64,000 nt of DNA, taken from assembly GCA_026709085.1 (NCBI GenBank), contig JAPOTR010000034.1, positions 62,001-126,000 on the forward strand, read 5' to 3'. Source of the DNA: Cyanobacteria bacterium MAG CAR3_bin_5. GTDB lineage: Bacteria > Cyanobacteriota > Cyanobacteriia > PCC-6307 > Cyanobiaceae. A program made the position numbers and the translations under genes. Numbering within the stretch: position 1 is the stretch's first letter; each line of letters starts with the position of its first letter. Below are positions 1-10,308 of the stretch, one piece after another. The notes beneath the pieces were generated by a model that saw nothing but the letters and a program-made list of their open reading frames with translations, did no database searches and had not been told where the DNA came from.

Positions 1-156
1 ATCGGCTTCGGCATTGACCACGGCTGGATCTTCAGTGAGATGTTTCCAGCGGGCCACCTGAAGGAGCCCCGGCGGCGCCAGTCGCAAGCCTGTGGCTTCA
101 CCAAGGGTTTCACCAAGCACCGTGGGGGGACGATTGGGGAGAATGTGTTTGTCCAT
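1..156 (-). CDS. N-terminal fragment of an unrecognised protein
   Basis: An open frame on the minus strand begins with ATG at 154-156 and runs without a stop to the window edge, giving the first 52 residues (MDKHILPNRPPTVLGETLGE...). No signal peptide or membrane segment is visible in this part and I do not recognise the family. It is transcribed away from the small gene at 321, so the 160 bp between them may carry divergent promoters. Codon use (GCC, CTG, CCC) matches the genome, which favours a real gene, but the fragment is too short to be sure. Confidence 0.45.
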   Translation of the reverse strand, partial: MDKHILPNRPPTVLGETLGEATGLRLAPPGLLQVARWKHLTEDPAVVNAEAD

Positions 157-320
157 AAAGCCTCCTTGAGAGTCGGGGTATGGTCTCAGCAGACCTACTT
201 CCAAGTTCAGGCCGAGTTCAGGTTTAATTTAGATTCTCCCAGGTTTGTTCACCGACTGTCACAAAGGTTGCCGGGGTGGGAGGCTGGGCCCGCTCAAGCC
301 CTGTCTAAACTGGCTCCGCC

Positions 321-584
321 ATGCCAACGCAAGACGACATGAGTCTGACCAGGACCGGTGTTCCTGACAACCATCAACGCCAGCAAGCTGTGCTTCTGGC
401 CCACCGCTATGGGCTGAATCTTGATGAAGACGAGCAGGAGGAACTGATCTGGATCATTGAGGCCATGGGGCTGGAGGAGGCGGAGGCGGAATGTGCCCGC
501 TCCCGCGCCATGTTGATTCGCTCCGGACGGTTGGATCCCGATGATGGGGCCAATGACGAATCCGCTGAGTGCCCGGAGACCTAG
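321..584 (+). CDS. Small acidic hypothetical protein
   Basis: A protein of up to 87 residues; an internal ATG at 339 is an equally possible start. The core (residues 25-70) is rich in Glu and Leu and looks helical, with no cysteine pair, signal peptide or membrane segment. The stop overlaps by a few bases the stop of the convergent glutamine amidotransferase at 581. I do not recognise the family. It looks more protein-like than the antisense shadows around it because its composition is non-repetitive and it fills the gap between two divergent or convergent neighbours. Confidence 0.5.
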   Translation: MPTQDDMSLTRTGVPDNHQRQQAVLLAHRYGLNLDEDEQEELIWIIEAMGLEEAEAECARSRAMLIRSGRLDPDDGANDESAECPET

Positions 585-1306
585 GCAGCGGCCAATTGCT
601 CTGCTGCCAGAGCCAGCCAGTTCCCGTAGAATCTGCGGCCAATGGGCATCAGGGACTCCAAGCCGGTCCCGTTGAACCGGGCCTGCTGGGCAATGGGAAC
701 CAGGTCGTCGTCCTCGGCAAACCAACGCTCCACCATGGTCTGATCCAGTTCCATGTGGCCTTGCACCCCATAGGCCGCCGGGCCAAGGGCGGCAATCTGA
801 TTGTGGCAGAGGGGGCTGGTGGCCATGGTCTCGACAGAAGGCTCCGGCGCCACCTCTTCCCCATGTAACTGAAACACCGGCAGGGGGTCGGGCAAGCCCC
901 GCAGCAGGGGATGGTTGCGACCGGCAGGGGTTTGATGCAGCGTCCACGGCCGCCCCTGGGGATCCAGCCAACCCAGTTCCCGTTCCTGGGCAGCGCGGAT
1001 CACACACCCCCTGGCCTTGGCCAGCACTTGCAGCCCCAGGCAGATGCCCATGACGGGAATCTGCTGCGCCAGTAAGTGTTGACAGAGACGCACCAGTTCC
1101 GGGATGCGTCCATGGTGGTCATTGGCGCTGGCGGGTCCCCCCAGGAGCAGAAATGCCTGGCCCTGTTGTGGTGTAGGCAGGGGTTGATCAGTCCAGAGTC
1201 GGGTCACGTGAAGTTCCCAACCACGCTTCATGGCCAGGGGCTGAATGAGGCCGGGACCTTCCCGCGGAATGGTCTGCACAACGCAAAGCCGGGGTGTTCC
1301 GGACAT
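581..1306 (-). CDS. Class I glutamine amidotransferase (GMP synthase-type GATase domain)
   Basis: A 241-residue single-domain amidotransferase, expected to hydrolyse glutamine or a gamma-glutamyl compound. The nucleophile elbow is MGICLGLQ, with Cys in the usual GxCxG-like context, and the His-Glu pair of the triad lies in the C-terminal half (GHMELDQ). There is no synthetase domain, so it is a stand-alone member of the GuaA-related group and its substrate cannot be read from sequence. I chose MSGTPRLCVV as start (1306) because the longer frame reaches back into the upstream gene. It lies 13 bp downstream of the DUF3326 gene on the same strand, so the two are probably cotranscribed. Confidence 0.85.
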   Translation of the reverse strand: MSGTPRLCVVQTIPREGPGLIQPLAMKRGWELHVTRLWTDQPLPTPQQGQAFLLLGGPASANDHHGRIPELVRLCQHLLAQQIPVMGICLGLQVLAKARGCVIRAAQERELGWLDPQGRPWTLHQTPAGRNHPLLRGLPDPLPVFQLHGEEVAPEPSVETMATSPLCHNQIAALGPAAYGVQGHMELDQTMVERWFAEDDDLVPIAQQARFNGTGLESLMPIGRRFYGNWLALAAEQLAAA

Positions 1307-1319
1307 CAGCCCCTCCTGA

Positions 1320-2357
1320 TCACTTCCTGGCAGTTTGCCCCAGGGGGCGTTGGAGTGCATCGGGATCCAGGCCCTCCCGCAGGCTCAGCACCATGCCGGC
1401 AGCTTCCTGGTAATTGGCCACGTTCATTACCCCTTCCAAGCCCAGAGCTGCTGCCGTGACCTCCAGCCGGGAGGGATTGTGTACAGCCAGAACAGGGATC
1501 CCCCGCTCGGCTGCCGCCAGCACCGCTGGCCCCCCCAGTGCCCCGTGGGGCGCCACCAGGGCGCCCACCTGCTGGGCCAGCAGATCACCCCCCTGGGCAT
1601 CAGCGGCGGGGACGAGACGGGGGGCCCGACTCAACCCCGCCAACACGGACGGCAGGAAGGTGTACCCCAACTCCTCGGCCGCGGCCCGGGGATCCACGTC
1701 CGCCAACAAGGGCAGGGGGCGGACAGCCGGAGCGTGGGCACAGGGCAGACCCAGTTCCCGCACCAGCAGATGGCTGATCACCGCCTCGGCCCCGGCCAGG
1801 GCGTCCACACCCTGGCCATGGCGGTAGTTCTGCAGCAGTGACGATGTGGGGGATTCATCCGGGAAGCGGGTTACCACAGCCACAGCCGTGGCGCCGCAGC
1901 GCTGGAGTTGACGTCCTGCCGCCAACAGCAGGTCAATACGGTCCAAACCACCCCAACTGATGCCGCTCCCCCCCTGCTCCAGGCGCACCCCGAGGGGCTC
2001 CGGCGTGACCACCTCAGGGCCGATGGGTAGCCCCAGACTGAACCGGGCCGCGGCTGCCGCTTGACGGTGGCGTTCCAGTAGTTCCGGCTCCAGAGCGCCA
2101 TCCAGCAACAGACCCAGACAATGGCGATGATGGGGCCGCAGAGCCGTCTGCCCTCGGCAAAAACGATCCAGCGCCCAACCTTCCGTGTAGTGGATGCGGG
2201 CATCAGGCCAGTACAGGGAAGCGGCGTTCAAGACGTTGGGATGGGTGACCAGGCAGCCACTGGCGGCCGCCAGAAGCCGCGCCACCGGCAGACCATCCCC
2301 GGCAAAACCTCCCTGCTGACAACCAATCCCGGTGGGAATGATCAGCACGGTGGGCAT
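1320..2357 (-). CDS. DUF3326 family protein
   Basis: A 345-residue protein recognised as the cyanobacterial DUF3326 family from its N-terminus, where a Gly-rich stretch (PTGIGCQQGGFAGD) is followed by THPNVLNAASLYWPD and a conserved LDRF. The C-terminal third contains a Gly/Ala-rich fold with APHGALGGPAVLAAAERGIP. No signal peptide or membrane span is seen. Function is unknown; the family is widespread in cyanobacteria and plants. The start at 2357 (MPTVLII) is preferred over upstream ATGs because these overlap the small gene at 2375. It sits between that gene and a glutamine amidotransferase, all on one strand. Confidence 0.8.
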   Translation of the reverse strand: MPTVLIIPTGIGCQQGGFAGDGLPVARLLAAASGCLVTHPNVLNAASLYWPDARIHYTEGWALDRFCRGQTALRPHHRHCLGLLLDGALEPELLERHRQAAAAARFSLGLPIGPEVVTPEPLGVRLEQGGSGISWGGLDRIDLLLAAGRQLQRCGATAVAVVTRFPDESPTSSLLQNYRHGQGVDALAGAEAVISHLLVRELGLPCAHAPAVRPLPLLADVDPRAAAEELGYTFLPSVLAGLSRAPRLVPAADAQGGDLLAQQVGALVAPHGALGGPAVLAAAERGIPVLAVHNPSRLEVTAAALGLEGVMNVANYQEAAGMVLSLREGLDPDALQRPLGQTARK

Positions 2358-2374
2358 GGGGAGCGTGCCCATAT

Positions 2375-2572
2375 CTACGGGGCGCCATGGAGCACCATGG
2401 CCTCCAGCCGGATCCAGCGCTGCCCCTCGGGTAATGACGTGCAGGCGGTAATGGCCCAACGGAGTGGCGCGCCGTGTTGAGCCAGGGCCTTCTCAATTGG
2501 CTCCAGCAAAGGACCGGGTTCCAGAATCAATTCCAGAGATACCCTCTGGAGCCGCACCGGAGCGCTACCCAT
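2375..2572 (-). CDS. Small protein encoded just upstream of DUF3326
   Basis: A 65-residue protein starting MGSAPVRLQRVSLELILEPG. It ends 17 bp before the DUF3326 start and uses a different frame, with genome-like codons. The sequence has an alternating hydrophobic pattern (LQRVSLELILE, LRWAITACTS, RWIRLEAMVL) that suggests a small alpha/beta domain. I do not recognise a named family. It begins close downstream of the ferredoxin gene, so ferredoxin, this gene, DUF3326 and the amidotransferase look like one operon. It could instead be an N-terminal domain of DUF3326 separated by a frameshift, but the clean stop and start argue against that. Confidence 0.6.
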   Translation of the reverse strand: MGSAPVRLQRVSLELILEPGPLLEPIEKALAQHGAPLRWAITACTSLPEGQRWIRLEAMVLHGAP

Positions 2573-2587
2573 TCCCTCCCCCAGCGG

Positions 2588-2908
2588 TCACGTCTGATAT
2601 TGGCCAAACTGGGCTTCATACAAGGCGTCCTCCTGGCCAGCCTCCAGTTGCAGGTCGCTGCGAGGGTGCGCCACACAAAGCAGAGTAAAGCCTTTCTCCT
2701 GCAAATCATCCCGCACCCCCATGGCATCGGGTTGTTCCACTTGGCCCTGCTTGAGCAGGGCGGCGCAGGTGGTGCATAGTCCTGTACAACAGGAGCAGGG
2801 CAGAGCAATCCCGGCTGCTTCCGCTGCGGCCAACACCGTTTCATCCCCACGGCAAGGGAAGGTGTGAACGTCCCCTCGCAGGTGAACAGTGATGGTGAAG
2901 GTGTCCAT
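2588..2908 (-). CDS. Plant-type [2Fe-2S] ferredoxin
   Basis: A 106-residue soluble electron carrier. The cluster ligands are visible as CSCCTGLCTTC around residues 38-48 (C-x4-C-x2-C spacing) and a fourth Cys in FTLLCVAHP near residue 77. This is the beta-grasp ferredoxin of photosynthetic and plant type, which accepts electrons from photosystem I or from reductases in the cytoplasm. It differs from the major PetF by its C-terminal tail (LQLEAGQEDALYEAQFGQYQT). It stops 16 bp before the small gene at 2572 and starts 10 bp past the end of atpG(gamma), on the same strand as both. Confidence 0.9.
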   Translation of the reverse strand: MDTFTITVHLRGDVHTFPCRGDETVLAAAEAAGIALPCSCCTGLCTTCAALLKQGQVEQPDAMGVRDDLQEKGFTLLCVAHPRSDLQLEAGQEDALYEAQFGQYQT

Positions 2909-2917
2909 TGGCCCGGA

Positions 2918-3865
2918 TCAACCCATGGCGGCGGCGCCACCCACCACCTCAAGAATTTCCTGGGTGATGGCCGCCTGTCTGGCTTTGTTGTAATCCAGGG
3001 TGAGGTTTTTGGCCAGGGCCTTGGCATTGTCACTGGCGTTGTTCATGGCGGTCATGCGGCTGGCCAGTTCCGATGCGGCGGCCTCTTGCAGGGAGCGCAA
3101 CACCTGGTTCTGTACATAGAGGGGCAGGAGTGCGTTGAGCAGTTGGGCAGAGGTCTGCTCAAAGACCATGGCGGAGGGAAGCTTGGGCTGGGTGTTGGGG
3201 AGGGAACCACGCTCCACCTCCATCGCCCCTCCTTTGCTGGTGAGACGGAACATCTCGTCGTCCACGGTGGCAATGCCCTGGGGATCCAGAGGCAGGAGGG
3301 TTTGCACAACCGGCCGGGAACTCACCAGGTTGATGAACTTGGTGTAGATCCCTTCCACCCGGTCACTGCTTCGCCCCTGAAACAGGGGCAAAAGACGATT
3401 GGCAATGTGGCCGGCCTCAGCAGAGGTGGGTACCTGCTCCAGGTTCTCGATGCTGTCAACAACGTCGTAGTTGCGGCGGCCGAAGTAGGCATTCACCTTG
3501 CGGCCCACCAACAGGAGATTCACCTTCAGCCCCTTGGCGGTCAATTCCCGGTGGCGTTCCTCGGTGCGCTTGATGACATTGGCGTTGTAGCCGCCGCAGA
3601 GTCCCCGGTCTCCCGCAATGGACACCAGGGTGACGGTGCGCAGTTCACGCTGTTCCAGCAGGGGAGCATCAACGGCTTCAAAAGCCATCTGGGACTGGAG
3701 ATTTTCCAGCACCCGGGCCAGGCGGTCGGAGAAGGGGCGACTGCGCAACACCTGCTCCTGGGCGCGCCGCACCTTGGCGGCTGCAACGAGGCGCATGGCC
3801 TCCGTAATCTTGCGGGTGTTTTTGACCGAATTGATCCGGTCTCTGATTTGCTTGAGATTGGCCAT
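2918..3865 (-). CDS. atpG: ATP synthase F1 gamma subunit
   Basis: The 315-residue central-stalk subunit that rotates inside the alpha3beta3 head and couples proton flow to ATP synthesis at the thylakoid membrane. The N-terminal helix [20 protein letters not shown] and the C-terminal helix with [14 protein letters not shown] are diagnostic. Like other cyanobacterial gamma subunits it is longer than the E. coli protein because of a central insertion (around residues 195-235), but without the plant redox-regulatory cysteine pair. Last gene of the atp run, 32 bp after atpA; beta and epsilon are not in the window, as is normal in cyanobacteria where they form a separate operon. Confidence 0.97.
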   Translation of the reverse strand: MANLKQIRDRINSVKNTRKITEAMRLVAAAKVRRAQEQVLRSRPFSDRLARVLENLQSQMAFEAVDAPLLEQRELRTVTLVSIAGDRGLCGGYNANVIKRTEERHRELTAKGLKVNLLLVGRKVNAYFGRRNYDVVDSIENLEQVPTSAEAGHIANRLLPLFQGRSSDRVEGIYTKFINLVSSRPVVQTLLPLDPQGIATVDDEMFRLTSKGGAMEVERGSLPNTQPKLPSAMVFEQTSAQLLNALLPLYVQNQVLRSLQEAAASELASRMTAMNNASDNAKALAKNLTLDYNKARQAAITQEILEVVGGAAAMG

Positions 3866-3897
3866 GGTTCAGCGGAAGTGGTGAGGACCTGGCCGGA

Positions 3898-5418
<1,521 letters not shown>

Positions 5419-5469
5419 TTAGAGCGGAAAGGAGGGCAGTTGGGTTGGGGGGGATGTGACTACCAGAGA

Positions 5470-6027
5470 TCAAGTGGCTTTCGCCAGGCTGCGGCCGAGG
5501 CGACGGACTTGTCCGGCCAGGCTGGCATCCACAACCTGGGAGCCGATACGCACAATCAGGCCACCGATCAGAGAAGGATCAACAGTGATGGAGCAGTCCA
5601 CAGAAGCGCTGCCCGCCATGGCCTGAACTTTTTGTTTGAGTTGTTCTTCCTGGTCCGGGGTGAGTGGCGTCGCGCTGGTTACCTGGGCCAGGGCAATGCC
5701 TTGGTCCTTGCGGTAAAGCTCCAGGAAACGCTCGAACACCGCGCCCATCAAGCTGATGCGCTGGCGGTCGGCCAACAGTTTGAGCAGATTGAGGCTGGCC
5801 GTTTGCCTGAGCACGTCCTTCTCCTGAAACAATGCCGTAATGACGGCTTTCTTGGTTTCCGGTTCAAGGATCGGGGAGCCCAGGGCATCTCGCAAAACGT
5901 CCGAGGTTGTCCAGATCTCAAGTACAGCCTTGGCGTCGGCAGCCAGGTCATCACTGATGCCCTGCTGGCTCCCGATTTGCAACAACGCTTCGGCGTAAGG
6001 CGTGGCGATGGTGTTGAGGAGGGGCAT
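5470..6027 (-). CDS. atpH: ATP synthase F1 delta subunit (OSCP)
   Basis: A 185-residue peripheral-stalk protein that ties the F1 head to subunits b and b'. The sequence begins MPLLNTIATPYAEALLQIG, the characteristic N-terminal helical domain of delta/OSCP, and ends with the conserved beta-strand region DPSLIGGLIVRIGSQVVDAS. Its start lies 3 bp past the end of atpF, giving tight coupling, and it is followed by atpA. Length is normal for the family. Confidence 0.96.
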   Translation of the reverse strand: MPLLNTIATPYAEALLQIGSQQGISDDLAADAKAVLEIWTTSDVLRDALGSPILEPETKKAVITALFQEKDVLRQTASLNLLKLLADRQRISLMGAVFERFLELYRKDQGIALAQVTSATPLTPDQEEQLKQKVQAMAGSASVDCSITVDPSLIGGLIVRIGSQVVDASLAGQVRRLGRSLAKAT

Positions 6028-6030
6028 CGT

Positions 6031-6564
6031 CTAGCCAAGGGAATTGATGGTGGCCTCCAGAAGCTTTTTCTGCTTCTGGCGGGAAAGGGCGGCGGGAAGA
6101 TCCTGGAGGGCCAGGGCAATGGCCTGATCAGCGGTGCTGCTGAGCAACTCGTTGCTGATGCGACGGGCTTCGCTGTCCGTATCGGCCTTCGCTTCCTCTT
6201 GCAGGCGGGCCATCTCGGCGATGGTGCGCTGCTCCCCCTCGGCGCGAATGGCATCGGCCCGGGCTTGGCCGTCCTTAAGGATTGTCCGGGCTGTTTCCTG
6301 GGCAGAAGCCAGTTCGGCCTGAGCCTTCTCAAGCTGGGCTGTGGCTTCAGCCAAGCGGGACTCCGCCTCGTTGAGATCCTGCAGGACTGCCTCACGGCGG
6401 CGAGAAAGGATGCCGCCGAGGAATCCTTTCAAAAACCAGAACAGAACAGGGATAAGGATGGCCAGATTGACCAGGTTGTCGTTGAGGATGTCAAGGTCAA
6501 TGCCAAAACCTTCTGTTGCCAGCAAGAGGGGGGCGGCCATGGCGGCGGGGGGGACAATGGGCAT
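6031..6564 (-). CDS. atpF: ATP synthase Fo subunit b
   Basis: A 177-residue peripheral-stalk subunit. One N-terminal membrane segment (LVNLAILIPVLFWFLKGFLGG, about residues 31-51) is followed by a long charged helix (residues 55-165, rich in Glu, Ala, Gln, Arg) that dimerises with b'. Lies 8 bp downstream of the b' gene and 3 bp upstream of atpH, so it is translated within the operon. Cyanobacteria carry two different b-type subunits, and this is the canonical b. Confidence 0.95.
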   Translation of the reverse strand: MPIVPPAAMAAPLLLATEGFGIDLDILNDNLVNLAILIPVLFWFLKGFLGGILSRRREAVLQDLNEAESRLAEATAQLEKAQAELASAQETARTILKDGQARADAIRAEGEQRTIAEMARLQEEAKADTDSEARRISNELLSSTADQAIALALQDLPAALSRQKQKKLLEATINSLG

Positions 6565-6572
6565 TGGTGGAC

Positions 6573-7040
6573 TCAGACAGCGATCAGACGCTGGATAATC
6601 AGATCGGCCAGTTGCCGGGACTGTTTGGTCAGAGCGGCTGCGGCGGCGGATCGCTGGGCCTCCATGTCGGCCCGCGCCTGCTCCCGCAGCCTGGTTGCAG
6701 AGGACTTGGCTTCCGCCAAGGCGCTTTTGTAAAGCGTGGCCACCTCGTCTTCAGCCGCGGCAATGACGGCCTGGGCGTCTTGACGGGCCTTTTGTAGTTG
6801 GCCCTTGAGATCCTGTTCAAGGCGTTGCACCTGAGCCAGTCGTTCCTTGGCGTCCTTGTGGCTGGTGGTCACGAAACCCTCCCGTTCCTCAACCACCTTG
6901 CCAACGGGCTGGAAGAACAACTTGTTCAGGATGAACGTAAGGACCACCACCTGGATGGCCATCAGGGGCAGGGTGGCGTCAAAGTCAAAGAGACCCCCTT
7001 CAGGGACAGGAGCCTCGGCCAGGGGAAACCAACTGATCAT
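6573..7040 (-). CDS. atpF2: ATP synthase Fo subunit b'
   Basis: A 155-residue second b-type subunit (b'), which pairs with b in the heterodimeric stalk of photosynthetic ATP synthases. It has one membrane helix near the N-terminus ([22 protein letters not shown], about residues 24-45) and then a long coiled-coil stretch. The b' identity follows from the position between c and b and from the sequence [16 protein letters not shown] at the membrane exit. Sometimes annotated atpG in cyanobacteria; I use atpF2 to avoid confusion with gamma. Confidence 0.95.
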   Translation of the reverse strand: MISWFPLAEAPVPEGGLFDFDATLPLMAIQVVVLTFILNKLFFQPVGKVVEEREGFVTTSHKDAKERLAQVQRLEQDLKGQLQKARQDAQAVIAAAEDEVATLYKSALAEAKSSATRLREQARADMEAQRSAAAAALTKQSRQLADLIIQRLIAV

Positions 7041-7125
7041 TGGGGACGGTTGGGGGACGATGGTTCAGGGCAGGCTCAGGTTGCAGTTCAGGCTGAACTG
7101 AGCCGCGACGCCTTACCGGGGCGGT

Positions 7126-7404
<279 letters not shown>

Positions 7405-7510
7405 CTACGCGGGTGTTGGAGGCGCGCCTGGAGCATTCCTCAGGACAGGGAAAGGGCCCGAGGCACTCGGACCGCGCGCAATGATGTGGGACGACGACGG
7501 AGGACCGACG

Positions 7511-8284
7511 TCAGGCGTGCTCTTCGTGAACCGCCTCGCCAATGTAGTAGGCCGCCAGGGTGGCAAAAATCAAGGCCTGAATGGCGCTGGTGAACAGGCC
7601 CAAAAACATCATGGGCAACGGCACAAACAGGGGCAGAAGAAGCACCAGCACGGAGACGGTGAGCTCATCGGCCATGATGTTGCCGAACAGGCGGAAGGAG
7701 AGGGACAGGGGCTTGGTGAAGTCCTCGACGATCTTGAACGGGAGCATGATGGGGGTGGGCTCCACGTAGTACTCGAAGTACCGCAACCCCTTGCGGCTCA
7801 AACCGGCATAGAAGTAGGCCAGGGACACCAGCAAGGCCAGGGCAACGGTTGTATTGATATCCCCGGTGGGGGCCCCCAGCTCACCGGAGGGCAGGCGCAC
7901 CAAGCGCCAGGGCACGAGGGCGCCGCCCCAGTTGCAGAAGAAGATGAACAGGAACAGGGTGCCAATGAAGGGCATCCAGTCCCGGTAGGCTGCTTCGCCG
8001 ATCTGTTCCCGGGAGAGGTTGCGGATGTAGTCCCAGAGGAACTCCAGCAGATTCTGGAGTCCTGCGGGCTTGCGCCCCATCCGGCGCGTCCCCGCCACGA
8101 CAATGGTCAGCAGGGCGCCAATGAGGATCCAGGAACTGAGAAAGATTTGACCGTGAAGGTCCAGTTGACCCAGGCGCCAGTAAAAATGCTGGCCGATCTC
8201 CAAACCATGGGATTCCTCAACCATGAGTTCCGGATCACTGGCCGGGAGAGCTTCGGCAAGGGGAAGAAGGGTCTGCAGCAGCAT
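7511..8284 (-). CDS. atpB: ATP synthase Fo subunit a
   Basis: A 257-residue polytopic subunit that forms the proton half-channels against the c ring. The essential Arg lies in the conserved segment [17 protein letters not shown]. Several hydrophobic helices are visible, ending with [22 protein letters not shown]. The gene starts 4 bp after the Atp1 gene ends, and lies about 140 bp upstream of the c subunit. Cyanobacterial and plastid literature sometimes calls this gene atpI. Confidence 0.96.
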   Translation of the reverse strand: MLLQTLLPLAEALPASDPELMVEESHGLEIGQHFYWRLGQLDLHGQIFLSSWILIGALLTIVVAGTRRMGRKPAGLQNLLEFLWDYIRNLSREQIGEAAYRDWMPFIGTLFLFIFFCNWGGALVPWRLVRLPSGELGAPTGDINTTVALALLVSLAYFYAGLSRKGLRYFEYYVEPTPIMLPFKIVEDFTKPLSLSFRLFGNIMADELTVSVLVLLLPLFVPLPMMFLGLFTSAIQALIFATLAAYYIGEAVHEEHA

Positions 8285-8287
8285 GAC

Positions 8288-8863
8288 TCAGGCAAGTGGA
8301 GAACCAGAAACAAAGGTTGTGGGCTCGTCGGAACCCGTCAGATCGCCAAAGGCGATGAGCAAAATCGCTGGCTTGTACAGCAGAAAGCCGAAGAAGGCGG
8401 GTACGCAATCCAACCCTTGAAGACGAAGAGCCAGAATGCCCAGGACAACAGGAACCGCCAGATGCGCCTTGCCAAGGCTGTTGGAGCCCTTGCCCAGCCG
8501 TTCCACTGAACGTGAGAGCAGCAGCAGGTAGAGCATTCCCGCGGCGGCTCCGGCGAGAAGGCTGAAGCACGTCCGCAGATCCCAGACCAGAACCGTCAAC
8601 AGGCCAGCCCCGAGGGTGATGCTCAGCGTCAGGCTGAAAATCCGTTGTCGAAGGCGAAAAAATTCGACCATCGAACCGGGTTTATCTTCCGGGATCTTCG
8701 CAGACGCAGGGGACTGGGCAGCAGATGGGGTGAACCGGGACCAGCCGCCACCCTCTCCAAGGGGAGACGGGGGCAGGCCATGACCAGCAAGGCGATGGAG
8801 CAACTGGTCACGCCAGAGGCTTGCTTGATGGGCCTGAAGCAGGTCTTCAGGGGAGGCTTCCAT
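8288..8863 (-). CDS. atp1: ATP synthase protein I (Atp1), putative Fo assembly factor
   Basis: A roughly 191-residue protein, first gene of the atp operon as in other cyanobacteria. A polar N-terminal half is followed by about four hydrophobic segments (for example FSLTLSITLGAGLLTVLVW and LAVPVVLGILALRL). The family is related to plastid CGL160 and is thought to help assemble the c ring. I chose MEASPEDLLQ (8863) as start; the frame stays open for another 24 codons and a shorter start (MVEFFRL) is possible. The stop is 4 bp before subunit a. Confidence 0.82.
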   Translation of the reverse strand: MEASPEDLLQAHQASLWRDQLLHRLAGHGLPPSPLGEGGGWSRFTPSAAQSPASAKIPEDKPGSMVEFFRLRQRIFSLTLSITLGAGLLTVLVWDLRTCFSLLAGAAAGMLYLLLLSRSVERLGKGSNSLGKAHLAVPVVLGILALRLQGLDCVPAFFGFLLYKPAILLIAFGDLTGSDEPTTFVSGSPLA

Positions 8864-8928
8864 GGTGAACCCGTGGTTCACCTCCGTTCTATCCACAGAG
8901 CTGCTGTACAGGCAAATGCGGAGGAATC

Positions 8929-10137
8929 CTAACATTCAGGATCAGGGGTCGTGGGGTGCAGCAGGATCAATCTGCGCCGCCAGAGTGCCCTGATCCGCTC
9001 CCCCGGTCGCTGTTGACTCCTGCTGCCAGCAGAATCCGACAGATGCTGCAAGGGTTGTGACGGCGCCTCGTCAATGGCCTTCAGCAGGCTCATGTCCTCC
9101 TGGTCGAGATCCACGGGCTCCAGGTCGGGACCCAGCAGTCGGGAACCGGGCCAGCCCCACAAGCAGGGATTACGCTGGGCGGTGGCGGCCCACAGATCCT
9201 CGTCACGGCTCCAGGTGTGGGCCGGCAGGGGCGGCTTGCCGAGGAAAAATTCAAAATGGCTGATGTCCGTGTCCAGGGCCTCAACCAGTTGCCACTGCTG
9301 CCGCTCCGGCAGAGCCTTGGCCCGCTCCAGGGCCTCCCCCTGCAGGAGGGCGTCCAGTTGCCAGATCCGGGGATTGCTGAAACCCAGAAACTCCAGCCCG
9401 CACCCCTCCACCAACGGGAAGAGCCTCTCCAGGGTGTAGCTGGTTTCCTGGGGATGGAGATACATGTCGGCAAAAGCCGCATCATTGACCGTGTCCAGGC
9501 CCCAGCGCTGCCGATGGCGCTGCCGGATCCTGTTGTGCTCAGGCAACCGGGCAAGGAGTTGACGGGCAAATTGCACTCCTGTTCCGTCTGCCTGGATGCC
9601 CAACAACCTCAGAGCGTGCTGGGCCCTGTGAATCTCCCAGCGACCCCCATCCCCGTAGAGAAACAGGTGCAGGATTCCCCCCTCTGCCAAGGCCATGGCC
9701 AGAGACCCAAGGCCGGCGGCGGGATCCGCCATGTGGTGCAGAACACCCACGGAATTGATGAGCTGAAACCGCCCCAGGGAAGGAGCCTCCAGCAAGCTGA
9801 CGCAATGGAAGCGGATGCGCTGCTCGCCACCGGAGCGCCGCAGGCGCTCCTGGGCCACAGTCAGAGCCTGGGGACTGATGTCCAGGGCGGTCACCCGGGC
9901 CGCGGGGTTGAGATGCACCAGGTAGTCGCTGCTCACGCCGGAGCCGCAACCGGCATCCAGAATGTGAAGGGGCTGATGGGGATCGGGGGCCCGACCAGTG
10001 CAGTGGCTATAGGCCGCGGCGTAGCACCAGCGCCAGTTGTAGCCCGGTGGCGGCCCGTCCTGGAGAGGGTCCGGCGGGTAGGGGAACCTGTTGTAGAAAT
10101 CACGCACCCGGGGCGTGGCGCCGTCGGCCGTGGTCAT
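8929..10137 (-). CDS. SAM-dependent methyltransferase, candidate phycobiliprotein asparagine methyltransferase (CpcM-like)
   Basis: A 402-residue class I methyltransferase. The SAM-binding motif I is ILDAGCGSGVSSDYL, followed by VTALDISPQAL and SVGVLHHM. Before it is a distinctive aromatic segment (VRDFYNRFPYPPDP, then PPPGYNWRWCYAAAY), and a C-terminal domain of about 150 residues follows the Rossmann core. It is divergent from apcE with about 170 bp between. Length, the N-terminal segment and position suggest CpcM, which methylates Asn71/72 of beta-type phycobiliproteins; the ApcB encoded here does have Asn71. That assignment is inference; a different protein methyltransferase is possible. 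Start MTTADGATP chosen at 10137. Confidence 0.72.
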   Translation of the reverse strand: MTTADGATPRVRDFYNRFPYPPDPLQDGPPPGYNWRWCYAAAYSHCTGRAPDPHQPLHILDAGCGSGVSSDYLVHLNPAARVTALDISPQALTVAQERLRRSGGEQRIRFHCVSLLEAPSLGRFQLINSVGVLHHMADPAAGLGSLAMALAEGGILHLFLYGDGGRWEIHRAQHALRLLGIQADGTGVQFARQLLARLPEHNRIRQRHRQRWGLDTVNDAAFADMYLHPQETSYTLERLFPLVEGCGLEFLGFSNPRIWQLDALLQGEALERAKALPERQQWQLVEALDTDISHFEFFLGKPPLPAHTWSRDEDLWAATAQRNPCLWGWPGSRLLGPDLEPVDLDQEDMSLLKAIDEAPSQPLQHLSDSAGSRSQQRPGERIRALWRRRLILLHPTTPDPEC

Positions 10138-10308
10138 GGAGGAGAAGATTTGGGCATCAGGTGTCAATAGCGGACCGCCTTCGGAAACCCCCTGGAGCTG
10201 CAAACATTTGTTCACCCACCCCCGATTCCATGGAACCGCAGCGTAGCGTTCTGGACACAGAAGGTCTGAGCCATCAGGCCGCCGTGGCTGCACCGGAGCC
10301 TTTCCTTC

